From: an uncultured Eubacteriales bacterium
GTDB lineage: Bacteria; Bacillota; Clostridia; Christensenellales; UBA1242
Reading direction: 5' to 3'
Assembly: GCA_949077035.1 (NCBI GenBank)
Contig: CARUPR010000004.1
Coordinates: forward strand, 62,001 to 126,000
DNA length: 64,000 nt
Shown here: positions 1 through 7,926 of the stretch, one piece after another
Layout of the letters: each line of letters opens with the position of its first letter
How positions within the stretch are numbered: position 1 is the first letter of the stretch
Program-made: the position numbers and the translations under genes
Notes under the pieces: model-generated
The model's input: only the letters and a program-made list of their open reading frames with translations
What the model was told of the DNA's origin: nothing
Databases searched by the model: none

Positions 1-1
1 A

Positions 2-259
2 TTGCAAAAAAGCATTTATGCAGAAAGATATAATGATATTTTGAAAGTCATTGAAAGGGACTTGGACAGACAGGGCGATATGATTGCCACATTAAACAAG
101 CATATAGAAAAAATTGAAAATAATGCTGATATGGATAAACGAATTATTGACGCGGTAATTGGACATGATATAATGCTTGTCAAATTTTCATTAAAAACTC
201 TTGATATGCAAAAAGAGTTTATAAATGGTCCTGCTAAGGAACATGAACTGACAATTTAA
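2..259 (+). CDS. Partial coiled-coil paralogue (C-terminal part), first of a tandem family
   Basis: This is the 3' end of a gene whose start lies before the window; the frame is open from the first bases. The visible 85 residues are helical and charged, with a closing segment (IIDAVIG..., LDMQKEFINGPAKEH) that matches the C-termini of the next three proteins (for example LQKDFFKDYADA and LKKDFINKYVEYE). It is therefore the first visible member of a tandemly duplicated family. No enzyme motif, signal peptide or membrane segment is visible. Function unknown. Confidence 0.6.
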   Translation: MQKSIYAERYNDILKVIERDLDRQGDMIATLNKHIEKIENNADMDKRIIDAVIGHDIMLVKFSLKTLDMQKEFINGPAKEHELTI

Positions 260-403
260 ATTGGCCGAGAAACTTAAAAAAGAATAAAAAAAATAAAACT
301 TAAAACTGAATATTAATAAACCTTAAAATCTAAAAAAAATTAAAAATAAATTTAATAAAAATACAAAATAAAACTTATTACTAAAAAGGATGAAGATTTT
401 ACT

Positions 404-916
404 ATGGAAAAGAAACTTTTATTTTTAAATAATACATGTTTTAAAGCTGGAATTTTAGAACTTTCGGAAAAGGAGATTGATAGTCAGCTTGAAAATCTAA
501 AAGAAATAAGAAATGCTTTTGCTAAGATAAAAGAAGATTATAGAAGTGACGTCGTCACCAGCGACATTGTTATGGAAAATTTTTATACAGTATATAATAA
601 TAAAATAAAAGAAGTAAAAACAAGTTTAGATAAAGAGATTAAAAATCTTAAAAAATTGATTGATAAAAAAGATATTGAAGCTGCTTTGAAAGAAGCTCAA
701 CAAGATTTTAAAAACTTAAATGAATACAATAAAGTATTCGTTGAGCAATTTCAGGAGGCAAGAAATTTTAAGATTGACAAGAGAATGATTGATACATTGG
801 TTGATTTCTATTTGATAATTTTAGACAAATATAATAAAAAGTTTGATTTGCAAAAAGATTTCTTCAAAGACTACGCAGATGCAATTATGAAAGACCAAGA
901 AGAAAACCAATTATAA
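404..916 (+). CDS. Tandem-family helical/coiled-coil protein, copy 2
   Basis: A 170-residue soluble protein, rich in Lys, Glu and Asp and predicted almost wholly alpha-helical, with no signal peptide or membrane segment. The C-terminal third (RMIDTLVDFYLIILDKY then FDLQKDFFKDYADA) is shared with the flanking paralogues; the N-terminal halves have diverged. The ATG at 404 has only a distant AAAAGGA upstream (about 14 nt), so translation initiation may be weak. The preceding 140 bp are very AT-rich without a clear terminator. Function unknown; a structural or protein-binding role is only a guess. Confidence 0.7.
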   Translation: MEKKLLFLNNTCFKAGILELSEKEIDSQLENLKEIRNAFAKIKEDYRSDVVTSDIVMENFYTVYNNKIKEVKTSLDKEIKNLKKLIDKKDIEAALKEAQQDFKNLNEYNKVFVEQFQEARNFKIDKRMIDTLVDFYLIILDKYNKKFDLQKDFFKDYADAIMKDQEENQL

Positions 917-962
917 ATTGAATAAATTTATAAAAAAACTTTAATTTTAAAAGAGGAGAATC

Positions 963-1490
963 ATGTCAAAAAGTTATAAATTTATGAATGAAGAATACTC
1001 AAGTTGCCAAAAGTTGCAGCTCTCAACAGATATTATATTTGAGCATATGATTGAAGAACTTTCTCAAAAAAGGGAAAAATTGGCAGAAATAAGACAGATT
1101 TTCCAAGGCGATGCTTTGGCCAATGTCGACAATTCTGAAGAGTTGATTTCAATTTTAAATTCAAATAAAGAGCTTAGCGACAGCATTGACAACAGAAATA
1201 TAAGCTATTTGAAAAAGCTTAAAAAACAAATGTCTGATAATGACATCGATAAAATTTTGAAGGGCATTGAAGGCGATTTTGAAAATCATAGTGACAGAAT
1301 CTATATGATAGAGCAAAATATCAGACAGTTTGAAGAGGAAGATATAAATGCTCAGATTGTTTTGGCGACAATCGATAACAACTTGAAACTTATTGATTAC
1401 CTTTTGCAAAGGTTTGAATTGAAAAAAGATTTTATCAATAAGTATGTTGAATATGAAATTGAAAGCTCAGAAGAAAATCACTTATCATAA
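963..1490 (+). CDS. Tandem-family helical/coiled-coil protein, copy 3
   Basis: A 175-residue paralogue of the neighbouring genes. It opens with MSKSYKFMNEEYSS, resembling the start of copy 4 (MSKKYSFVDEEFS), and ends with the shared LKLIDYLLQRFELKKDFINKYVEYE block. The middle is charged and helical and suggests a coiled coil. A good ribosome binding site (AGAGGAG) lies 7 nt before the ATG. It is 46 bp after copy 2, so the two are probably co-transcribed. An 11-bp interrupted hairpin follows the stop (AATGAC...GTCATT) but lacks a clean U-tract. Function unknown. Confidence 0.75.
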   Translation: MSKSYKFMNEEYSSCQKLQLSTDIIFEHMIEELSQKREKLAEIRQIFQGDALANVDNSEELISILNSNKELSDSIDNRNISYLKKLKKQMSDNDIDKILKGIEGDFENHSDRIYMIEQNIRQFEEEDINAQIVLATIDNNLKLIDYLLQRFELKKDFINKYVEYEIESSEENHLS

Positions 1491-1565
1491 AAAATGACTT
1501 TTTTAAAAGTAAAAATGTCATTCAAGGCATAATATAATGTGGTAAAATAGGGTAAGAGGTGAAAA

Positions 1566-2069
1566 ATGAGTAAGAAATATAGTTTTGTAGATGAAGAATT
1601 TTCGCAGGAAGAACTTGATATTATTGTAAATGTGATGGTTGGCTCAAGTATTGTAAAGCTTGATTCGGCAAAACATGCAATAAGTGATTATAAATACATT
1701 CTCAGCAAAGAAGAGGACAGTGCCGAAGCGCTTGAAGTCCCAAATTCTATTAATGAAAATTTAAGCTTATTGGTCAAAAAGGTAAGCGAGAGAAAGGCAA
1801 AAGATATCGATGCTCTTATTCAAACTGGCGATATTGATAAAATATTAAAAGAATTCACCCAAAAAATTAAAAAAGTTGATAAAATTGTCAGCGATGTTGC
1901 AAAATTGGTTGAAATTGCAGCAAATTCACAAATAGACCACAAATTTATCAACAATTCATTACTTCAATGTGAAATTGGAATAGAATTTCAAATAGAAGCT
2001 TTAGAGAAATTTAAAGATTATGTGAATGAATTTATTGCAAATAAAGAGGAAGAATATTCATTGCAATAA
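1566..2069 (+). CDS. Tandem-family helical/coiled-coil protein, copy 4
   Basis: A 167-residue paralogue, predicted soluble and helical. It shares the MSKKYSFVDEEFS start with copy 3 and the family C-terminal block (EFQIEALEKFKDYVNEFI). The site AAGAGGTG lies just before the ATG. The central part contains heptad-like Ile/Leu/Val spacing consistent with a coiled coil. It is separated from copy 3 by 75 bp. Function unknown. Confidence 0.75.
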   Translation: MSKKYSFVDEEFSQEELDIIVNVMVGSSIVKLDSAKHAISDYKYILSKEEDSAEALEVPNSINENLSLLVKKVSERKAKDIDALIQTGDIDKILKEFTQKIKKVDKIVSDVAKLVEIAANSQIDHKFINNSLLQCEIGIEFQIEALEKFKDYVNEFIANKEEEYSLQ

Positions 2070-2292
2070 AAAAATTGATTTTATAGTATACTTTTAGATA
2101 AAATATTCATAGATTGTCTATGTATGACTTTTTAGGGCTTAGTTTTAAAGCTTTAAAAATTTAATGTGAATAGATGTTTTTTAAATTTGTTATTTGCTTA
2201 TAGTTTTTCTTTCAAAAGTTGACTTTCGGCAATATAGCAGCGTTTCAGTATTAAAGGCAGATATAAAGGTTATAATTACAAAGGGAGTTAAT

Positions 2293-2466
2293 ATGAAAGG
2301 GAAAAACAAGCTAAGCTCAGAATATGATATGATTAATCAGTATATAGAAGAAGCAATAAGTCTGGTGCTTAAGAAAAAAGAGTTTGAGTGTATTAGAGTG
2401 CTTGAAAGTCTAAAACTTTTTAGCAAAAGTGTTTTGCTATCTCATACAATTTTTGATGATGACTAA
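2293..2466 (+). CDS. Small hypothetical protein (57 aa)
   Basis: The start is placed at the ATG at 2293 because AAAGGGAG lies 6 nt before it; an upstream in-frame extension has no ribosome binding site. The product is a short helical, charged protein (MKGKNKLSSEYDMINQYI...) ending in an acidic DDD. It has no recognisable domain. A terminator follows directly, so this is the last gene of the left-edge cluster. Its helical character and position suggest a link to the coiled-coil family, but there is no clear sequence match. Confidence 0.55.
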   Translation: MKGKNKLSSEYDMINQYIEEAISLVLKKKEFECIRVLESLKLFSKSVLLSHTIFDDD

Positions 2467-2498
2467 AATTTAAATAAGTTATTAAAAATAAAAATAAA

Positions 2499-2528
2499 AA
2501 AAGAGTTGTTTTAAAACTCTTTTTTTTT
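2499..2528 (+). terminator. Intrinsic terminator
   Basis: The hairpin AAGAGTT / AACTCTT with a 7-nt loop is followed by eight T. It closes the left-edge cluster. Confidence 0.75.
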
Positions 2529-2617
2529 AGGAACGCAAGATAGGCACGAAGGAAGAGAGTGCTTTCTTATTTTAGGAATGCAATATAGGCAGAAACAAAA
2601 AAAGTGATTTCTTTAAG
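2529..2617. repeat. 41-bp dispersed hairpin repeat (one good copy plus one degenerate copy)
   Basis: The unit at 2529-2569 (AGGAACGCAAGATAGGCAC...GAGAGTGCTTTCTTA) matches, with only a few changes, the three tandem units at 46459-46581. A degenerate copy follows at about 2573-2617 (AGGAATGCAATATAGGCAG...). Within the unit GGCAC and GTGCT can form a short stem. The remaining bases to tilS hold no gene. Confidence 0.75.
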
Positions 2618-2767
2618 AAGAAAATATGTGCGCAAATAAAGAAAGTGCATTACTATTAGAATGACATTATTCTTGTGATAATTGAAATTTTCTTGCCTGA
2701 TAAAGTTGAATAGTGATGAAAAATGAGTTATAATTTATAATATAAACAAAATAAAGTGAGGTTTTGC

Positions 2768-4108
2768 ATGAAATCGTGCGAGCAATTTATTTATTGCAAC
2801 AATCTCTTTGAAAAGGGAGATAAGGTTGGTGTTGGATGCAGTGGTGGAAGTGACTCGATTGCCCTTCTTCATTTTTTGGCAAAAAATAAGGATAAGTTTG
2901 GTATTGAAATATCTGTGATTCATGTTGACCATAAAATAAGGGAGAACAGCGGCGGGGATTGCCAGTTTGTAAAAGATGTTGCAGCCGGGTTGGGGCTTGG
3001 GTTTTATGACTTTAAGATTGATGTGCCAAAATTGGCAGAAGAGGAAAAACAAAGTCTTGAAACGGCTGCAAGAGAGGCAAGATATAAAGTCTTTGAGGCA
3101 CTATTAAATCGCGGCTTGATAAATAAAGTTGCCCTCGCTCATCATAAAAATGACCAAGCAGAAACAATCCTTATGCACATATTTAGAGGTGCTGGCCTTG
3201 CAGGAGCCAAAGGCATGGATGCAATCAACGGATGCTATGTTCGCCCAATGCTTGATACCGACAAAGAGGAAATATACAATTATATAAAAAAGCATAAACT
3301 AAAATTTGTTGAAGATTGGACAAATGCCGACATTGCTTATAATCGCAACTATCTTCGCAATGTAATATTGAAAGATATTTCTTCAAGGTGGCCGGGTGCA
3401 GTTGACAGCATTGTCAATTTTGGCAGAGCAGCGGGTGAGGATGATGAGTTTATCAATGGTCAGATTCATCAAGATGCGGTGATATTTGAAAAAGACATGG
3501 CAAAGATTCCACTTTCATATTTTGTCTATAGTCAATCAGTTGTGGCTAGAATTATATTCAAAGCCATGAAAGGGCTGGGTGTGAATTATGATTTTGAAAG
3601 AAAACATATTTCACTTTTATCCAAGCTTGCCCTCAATGGCGACAATGGAAATAAACTTAGCCTGCCATTTGGTTTTGTTGCTTCAAAAGAATATGATTAT
3701 ATCACCATACACAAAGCGGCAAAGAAAAATGTTGAGTTTGTCAAGAAGTTTAGATGTGGTGAAATTATTGTTGATGACTGGGGAAAGATTTTTATCAAGA
3801 AGGCAAAGGCGGAAAATATATCACAAAAAATTGAAAATACTCTTTATCTTGATGGAGATTTACTTCCAAAAGATATTGTTTGGAGATTTAGAAAAGAGGG
3901 TGACATTTTTGAAAAATTTGGTGGTGGCAGAAAAAAATTGAAGAGCTTTTTGATTGATAAAAAGGTGCCAGCAAGGCTTAGAGATAAAATACCCGTTCTT
4001 GCAAATAATGATGAGGTTTTTGTTGTTGGCGGAATTGAAATTTCAAACAAAGTTAAGCTTAGCGATGATAGTAAAAACATATATATGATATCTTGGGTGC
4101 AAAACTAA
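2768..4108 (+). CDS. tilS: tRNA(Ile)-lysidine synthetase
   Basis: TilS uses ATP to attach lysine to C34 of the CAU-anticodon tRNA-Ile, changing both its amino-acid identity and its decoding from AUG to AUA; it is essential in most bacteria. The N-terminal PP-loop ATPase motif SGGSDS is at residues 25-30, followed by family blocks such as VDHKIREN, HHKNDQAETILMH and NYLRN. The C-terminal substrate-binding domain is present (RFRKEGDIF, then KKLKSFLIDKKVPARLRD). At 446 residues it is a full-length two-domain form. The start is set at ATG 2768, which has GTGAGG 6 nt upstream; a GTG at 2756 has no binding site. A -10-like TATAAT lies about 35 bp upstream, so the gene has its own promoter. Confidence 0.95.
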   Translation: MKSCEQFIYCNNLFEKGDKVGVGCSGGSDSIALLHFLAKNKDKFGIEISVIHVDHKIRENSGGDCQFVKDVAAGLGLGFYDFKIDVPKLAEEEKQSLETAAREARYKVFEALLNRGLINKVALAHHKNDQAETILMHIFRGAGLAGAKGMDAINGCYVRPMLDTDKEEIYNYIKKHKLKFVEDWTNADIAYNRNYLRNVILKDISSRWPGAVDSIVNFGRAAGEDDEFINGQIHQDAVIFEKDMAKIPLSYFVYSQSVVARIIFKAMKGLGVNYDFERKHISLLSKLALNGDNGNKLSLPFGFVASKEYDYITIHKAAKKNVEFVKKFRCGEIIVDDWGKIFIKKAKAENISQKIENTLYLDGDLLPKDIVWRFRKEGDIFEKFGGGRKKLKSFLIDKKVPARLRDKIPVLANNDEVFVVGGIEISNKVKLSDDSKNIYMISWVQN

Positions 4109-4322
4109 ACAAAGAAAACTAAGCAATAGATAGGGGAAATTTTTTCAGATGTTAAACAATAATAAAAAGATAGTTTATAAAAAAACATCAAAAATTCGCA
4201 AAAAAAGGCAAAAAAATCAAAAAAAATGCTAAAAAACAATAAATTATCGTCAAAATAGTTTAAAAAGCGTCAAATTTTTCTTTCTTATTTATATCAATTA
4301 ATAATGCAGGCAACCAATTTGC

Positions 4323-4351
4323 TTGCATTTTTATCTTGTTTATTGTATAAT
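4323..4351 (+). promoter_or_regulatory. Promoter of the large structured RNA
   Basis: TTGCAT (4323-4328), a 17-bp spacer and a perfect TATAAT (4346-4351) place transcription start near 4358, exactly where the GC content rises. The 210 bp between tilS and this promoter are A-rich and contain nothing I can recognise. Confidence 0.75.
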
Positions 4352-4357
4352 CTATAT

Positions 4358-4956
4358 ATAGAAGGTGCAGTATTCTAGTCAGAATGATGACCTAGGAAGG
4401 TGAAGTAATAGCACCGAAGGGCATATCTGTGAAGTTTCTGGTGCTGGCTTTTGTTGCCCAAACTGGGGCTGGTGCTGGAAGTTAAGAAATTTGGGCGGAC
4501 TGTAATGGCATACAGAGCCCGACCCATTTTTCGTGGAGACCTAGTTTAGGGGTGGATGTAAAATCGTCTACTCTCTAGGAAGAACCTGCATTGCGATAAA
4601 AGTTGTGTGCAGTGTAGCCTGCTTTGAGTGAAGGACAAGGGATATGGCGTCAATGTTATGATTTGTAAAGCGCTTATCAAACCATTTCATTGTCATTGAA
4701 ATTTCATTTGCAAAACAAGCTAATAAGTCATCTGCCTGCCAAGGAAAACTTCTAGACTGTTGCCATGTGCAGATATATTGAGGATTATAGTGCGACCTAA
4801 GTGGCGATTCGGTGTTATGTCTTGCTTAAAAGGAAACTGCTTTATCGGTGACGATGAGTGCGAGAATGGGAAATCCGACCGAACCTATGGCGCAAGGTTT
4901 ACTCAGTAAATTGCCTTCTAAAAAGGATATAACAATAGGTTGTATCCTTTTTTTTT
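4358..4956 (+). ncRNA. Large structured non-coding RNA, about 600 nt, class not assigned
   Basis: This segment has its own promoter and intrinsic terminator, no long ORF, and clearly higher GC than its surroundings. Many helices can be drawn: GGTGC 4364-4368 with GCACC 4411-4415, enclosing TTCTAG/CTAGGA; GGGC 4493-4496 with GCCC 4517-4520, enclosing CTGTA/TACAG; CCTAG 4540-4544 with CTAGG 4575-4579, enclosing GTGGAT/GTCTAC; CTGCA 4586-4590 with TGCAG 4607-4611. GCCC at 4456-4459 can pair with either of two partners, hinting at alternative folds. I see none of the conserved cores of RNase P, tmRNA or SRP RNA. The length and ornate fold resemble giant classes such as OLE or ROOL, but I cannot assign one from memory. 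Confidence 0.75.
4923..4956 (+). terminator. Intrinsic terminator of the structured RNA
   Basis: GGATATAAC (4925-4933) pairs with GTTGTATCC (4939-4947), with one G-U pair, and is followed by nine T. Confidence 0.85.
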
Positions 4957-4969
4957 ATAATTCAAGATA

Positions 4970-5220
4970 GTAAGGTCTGATTGCTTTCAAATTCAATATA
5001 GGAAGGTTTGACTGCTTACTTTAAGGCTTGAACAAAAGAGTGTTTTTTTAAATGTGCGGGAAAAGTTTTTATAATGAAGATAGGAAAGCCTGAGTGCTTT
5101 CAAACATAAGCTAGGCAGGAATAAAATGAGTTTTTTCTTTTAAATAAATAGGAATGGGCAAGATAATGTTTGCTGTTTGGCGAAAGCAAAAGGGCAGAAG
5201 AGCGATAAAAATGAAGACAG
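4970..5220. repeat. Degenerate relatives of the 41-bp repeat
   Basis: Several imperfect copies of a GATAGGAA...TGAGTGCTTTC-like unit occur here (for example around 4983, 4997 and 5078). They resemble the better preserved 41-bp units at 2529 and 46459. No gene is visible between the RNA terminator and the promoter at 5245. Confidence 0.4.
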
Positions 5221-5244
5221 GGCAGATTTATTTTCAAAAAGGTC

Positions 5245-5270
5245 TTGACAATTCCCCCCCCATGTATAAT
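5245..5270 (+). promoter_or_regulatory. Promoter with an 8-C tract in the spacer (candidate phase-variable)
   Basis: A perfect TTGACA (5245-5250) and a perfect TATAAT (5265-5270) are separated by only 14 bp, and the spacer holds eight consecutive C. In a genome this AT-rich such a run is exceptional. Gain of two or three C by slipped-strand mispairing would restore the optimal 16-17 bp spacing, so promoter strength should vary with tract length. Confidence 0.7.
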
Positions 5271-5294
5271 TAGATAATGAAAAAAGGAGAGGAA

Positions 5295-6365
5295 ATGGGA
5301 TTTTTAAAAGAAAAGAAAAGACCTGAAAATAGGCTTGGACTTTATGCTGAGCAAGATAAGTTCTTAAGAAAACAAAAAGTTATCGATGTTTTAAAAGTAG
5401 GCGGTATGGCGCTTTGTTATTCAGTCATGCTTGGTTTGGCTACTTTCAACCTTGGCACAGCAATACATGGGAGTAAATTAAGAGAAGCTGTCTTAAAAAT
5501 GGATGACGAGAGTCAGAGAGCCAAGACAGAGCTTGTTGAAAGCATCAACAATCGTGTGGGTGAGATTTCAAATTTTGACCTGACCTCGCTTGAGCTTCTT
5601 AGGACTGAAAATAATTATATCTGCAGGGTTTTTGGTGTGACCGATGTAAAGAAGGTTTTAAATGAAAGACAAAATAAATTTGTGAATCTTTTGTTTGAAA
5701 TTTCTGAAAAAGATGCAAGCGACATTATGACTGCAGTAAACAAGGTTGATGGGACAGGTAAGACTGCCTCTTACAACACACCAGAACATTCGCTTAAAGT
5801 GACAAATTATGATGATTTAAATTGGGGTGATGCAAAGAAGGTGGAAAATACATCTGATGTCCTTGTTGAAGTCTATCATGCAATTGATAGTGCTGTGAAA
5901 AATGCCTATGGTTATGAGATTGAAGAGATTGCAGACTCAGGGAAAATGAATGAACAAATTTTATCTTCTGTTGGTTATTCTAAGGCTGCAAGCTTGACCG
6001 ATGAGCATTATTATGAAAGATTTAAAGGTGTTGATTCAAGATTTTTAAATGGCGGCCTTATCACAACCGGAATAACAGGGGTGATGAGAGATTTTAGAAA
6101 AAATGAAAGCTATTTCTATGTTGACACACTTCAGCTGTTCAATGATGCCAAAGAGGGGAAAAAGAATGCGAAATTGAGGGTTGAATCATGCAGGGCTAAA
6201 GTTACAGTTGAGGGTGCAAATCTCTCTCAAGAAGAGGTTTATGCCATGTTTATAAAGGGCGAGCATACCGGCTTTGATGAGGTGATTCGTGAAAAAACAA
6301 GTCCAAAAACTGGGACTTATAAAGGTGAAGTTTATCAGGATGTTGAGGAAATTGAGCTTTATTAA
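5295..6365 (+). CDS. Single-pass membrane protein, paralogue A (poly-C promoter)
   Basis: This 356-residue protein has a short basic cytoplasmic N-terminus, one membrane segment near residues 37-57 (VGGMALCYSVMLGLATFN) and a long external C-terminal domain. It is clearly homologous to the next two genes: all share SPEHSLK-like and AIDSAVKNAYGYE blocks, GGLITTGIT, NESYFYVD, VEGANLSQEEVYA and a QDVEEIEL end. The start is set at ATG 5295, preceded by AAGGAGAGG; the ATG at 5277 lacks a binding site because that sequence is itself the binding site. The promoter directly upstream carries the 8-C spacer. A surface-exposed or envelope role is inferred from topology; the biochemical function is unknown. 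Confidence 0.8.
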   Translation: MGFLKEKKRPENRLGLYAEQDKFLRKQKVIDVLKVGGMALCYSVMLGLATFNLGTAIHGSKLREAVLKMDDESQRAKTELVESINNRVGEISNFDLTSLELLRTENNYICRVFGVTDVKKVLNERQNKFVNLLFEISEKDASDIMTAVNKVDGTGKTASYNTPEHSLKVTNYDDLNWGDAKKVENTSDVLVEVYHAIDSAVKNAYGYEIEEIADSGKMNEQILSSVGYSKAASLTDEHYYERFKGVDSRFLNGGLITTGITGVMRDFRKNESYFYVDTLQLFNDAKEGKKNAKLRVESCRAKVTVEGANLSQEEVYAMFIKGEHTGFDEVIREKTSPKTGTYKGEVYQDVEEIELY

Positions 6366-6485
6366 TTAGCATTTTAAGTTTAATCAGAAATTTATAAAAT
6401 CAGATTTATGGATAAAATAATAAAAAATCACCAACCATACAATAACAAAAAAAATAATTAATTAAATATAATAGAATAAAAATAA

Positions 6486-6513
6486 AAAAATGCCTGAGAA
6501 GGTATTTTTTTTT
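6486..6513 (+). terminator. Intrinsic terminator
   Basis: AAATGCCT / AGGTATTT with a 4-nt loop, followed by a T-run. It separates paralogue A from paralogue B, so each has its own poly-C promoter. Confidence 0.7.
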
Positions 6514-6583
6514 GTTTTAGGAAGAGAAAACATCTTTTTGTTTAATGAAAGGGGTAAAAAAGGCACTTTTTTTGAATTTGGTA

Positions 6584-6610
6584 TTGACAATTCCCCCCCC
6601 CATGTATAAT
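6584..6610 (+). promoter_or_regulatory. Promoter with a 9-C tract in the spacer (candidate phase-variable)
   Basis: TTGACA (6584-6589) and TATAAT (6605-6610) are separated by 15 bp containing nine consecutive C. The flanks (TTGACAATTC, CATGTATAATTA) match the promoter at 5245 almost base for base; the two differ by one C, as expected if the tract length slips. Confidence 0.75.
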
Positions 6611-6638
6611 TAATAGTAAGAATTTTAAGGAGAATTTT

Positions 6639-7781
6639 ATGAGAAAAATATTTGGCAAAAAAAATATTAAAGCTGAAGATACCAAAAAAGATGTTGATGA
6701 TAGATATTTTGATGATATTGAAGATTTTGCCGATGATGAAGATTGGGCTTTATATAGAAGATTTACCACACGTCAGCCAAAAAGAAGTTTTGAAAATACT
6801 TTAAAAAAAGGCTTGACAGCTAGTATTTGTCTTTGCTCAATTACCCTTGCAGGTATCATGTTTTATTTGGCAGGCACAGCTATAAACATAAGGGCTGTTA
6901 AAGGTGCAGTGGCCAATATGGAAAGGGCGACTAAAGAAGCAAAGGCAGAACTTGTGCAGACAATTGAGCATAAGGTGGATGAAGTATCAAATTTTGATGT
7001 AAATTCTTTTGAGCTTTTTAAAGCTGAAAGCAAATATATCTGCAAAGCTTTTGGTGTGACAAGTGCTGAAGAGATTGTGGGCATAAAGAAAAACAATTAT
7101 TTAAACCTTTTGTTTGAAATCTCAAAGCAGGATGCAAAAGATATTTTGGGTAAGGTAAAAAAGGTGGATGAAACAAAAAAGGTGGCATCATATGACAGCC
7201 CTGAACATTCGCTTAAGCATGACAATATCAATTATTCTCATTGGGGCGAGGAAAAGAAGGTGAAAAAGCTTTCATCTGCTCTGGTTGAAGTTTATAATGC
7301 AATTGACAGTGCCGTTCAAAATGCTTATGGTTATGAAATTGAAAAGGTTGCCGAAACCAGCCAATTTAACAATAAGATTGCTTCATCATATCGATACTCA
7401 AAGCCTGAAAACTTAACTGATGCCAAAATGTTTGGATTATTTTCAAAGATTGACACAAGGTTTATCAATGGCGGCCTTGTCACCACAGGTATAACAAGTG
7501 TTTTGAAAGACCAAGAGAAAAATGAAAGCTATTTTTATATTGATACCATCCAAGTTTTAAATACTGCAGCGCAAGGTGAGGACGGCAGTCTTAAACTTGC
7601 TTCTTGCAGAGCAAGGGTGGCAGTTGAAGGGGCAAACCTTTCTCAAGAAGAGGTTTATGCCAAATTTATAAATGGTGAGCATAAGAGTTTTGTTGAGATT
7701 GTTCGTGAAAAGATAGGTCCAAAGACAGGAATTTATAAAGGTCAGGTTTGTCAGGATGTTGAGGAAATTGAACTTTCTTAA
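6639..7781 (+). CDS. Single-pass membrane protein, paralogue B (poly-C promoter)
   Basis: A 380-residue paralogue of the preceding gene. The cytoplasmic N-terminus is longer (about 60 residues) and very acidic in its middle (DVDDRYFDDIEDFADDEDW), followed by one membrane segment near residues 62-83 (ASICLCSITLAGIMFYLAG). The external domain keeps the family blocks, including AIDSAVQNAYGYE, FINGGLVTTGIT, NESYFYID and VEGANLSQEEVYA. AAGGAG lies 7 nt before the ATG. It may be read through into paralogue C, since no terminator lies between them. Function unknown. Confidence 0.8.
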   Translation: MRKIFGKKNIKAEDTKKDVDDRYFDDIEDFADDEDWALYRRFTTRQPKRSFENTLKKGLTASICLCSITLAGIMFYLAGTAINIRAVKGAVANMERATKEAKAELVQTIEHKVDEVSNFDVNSFELFKAESKYICKAFGVTSAEEIVGIKKNNYLNLLFEISKQDAKDILGKVKKVDETKKVASYDSPEHSLKHDNINYSHWGEEKKVKKLSSALVEVYNAIDSAVQNAYGYEIEKVAETSQFNNKIASSYRYSKPENLTDAKMFGLFSKIDTRFINGGLVTTGITSVLKDQEKNESYFYIDTIQVLNTAAQGEDGSLKLASCRARVAVEGANLSQEEVYAKFINGEHKSFVEIVREKIGPKTGIYKGQVCQDVEEIELS

Positions 7782-7926
7782 AGTTTTAAAAAATTCAACA
7801 GATGATTAAAAAGAAATAATATAAGATAAACATAATAATTAAAGACAAAGAATTATTAAAATAAACATAAAAATTATTATCAATAAAAACATTCTTAAAA
7901 GACATTCAAAAAAATAGGAGTAATAG

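Noticed and set aside
4358..4530. Lysine-riboswitch-like appearance of the first part of the structured RNA (GCACCGAAGGG...GCTGG...GACTGT)
   Set aside because: The closing P1 helix cannot be formed, the RNA continues for another 400 nt to its own terminator, and the next gene is not a lysine gene.
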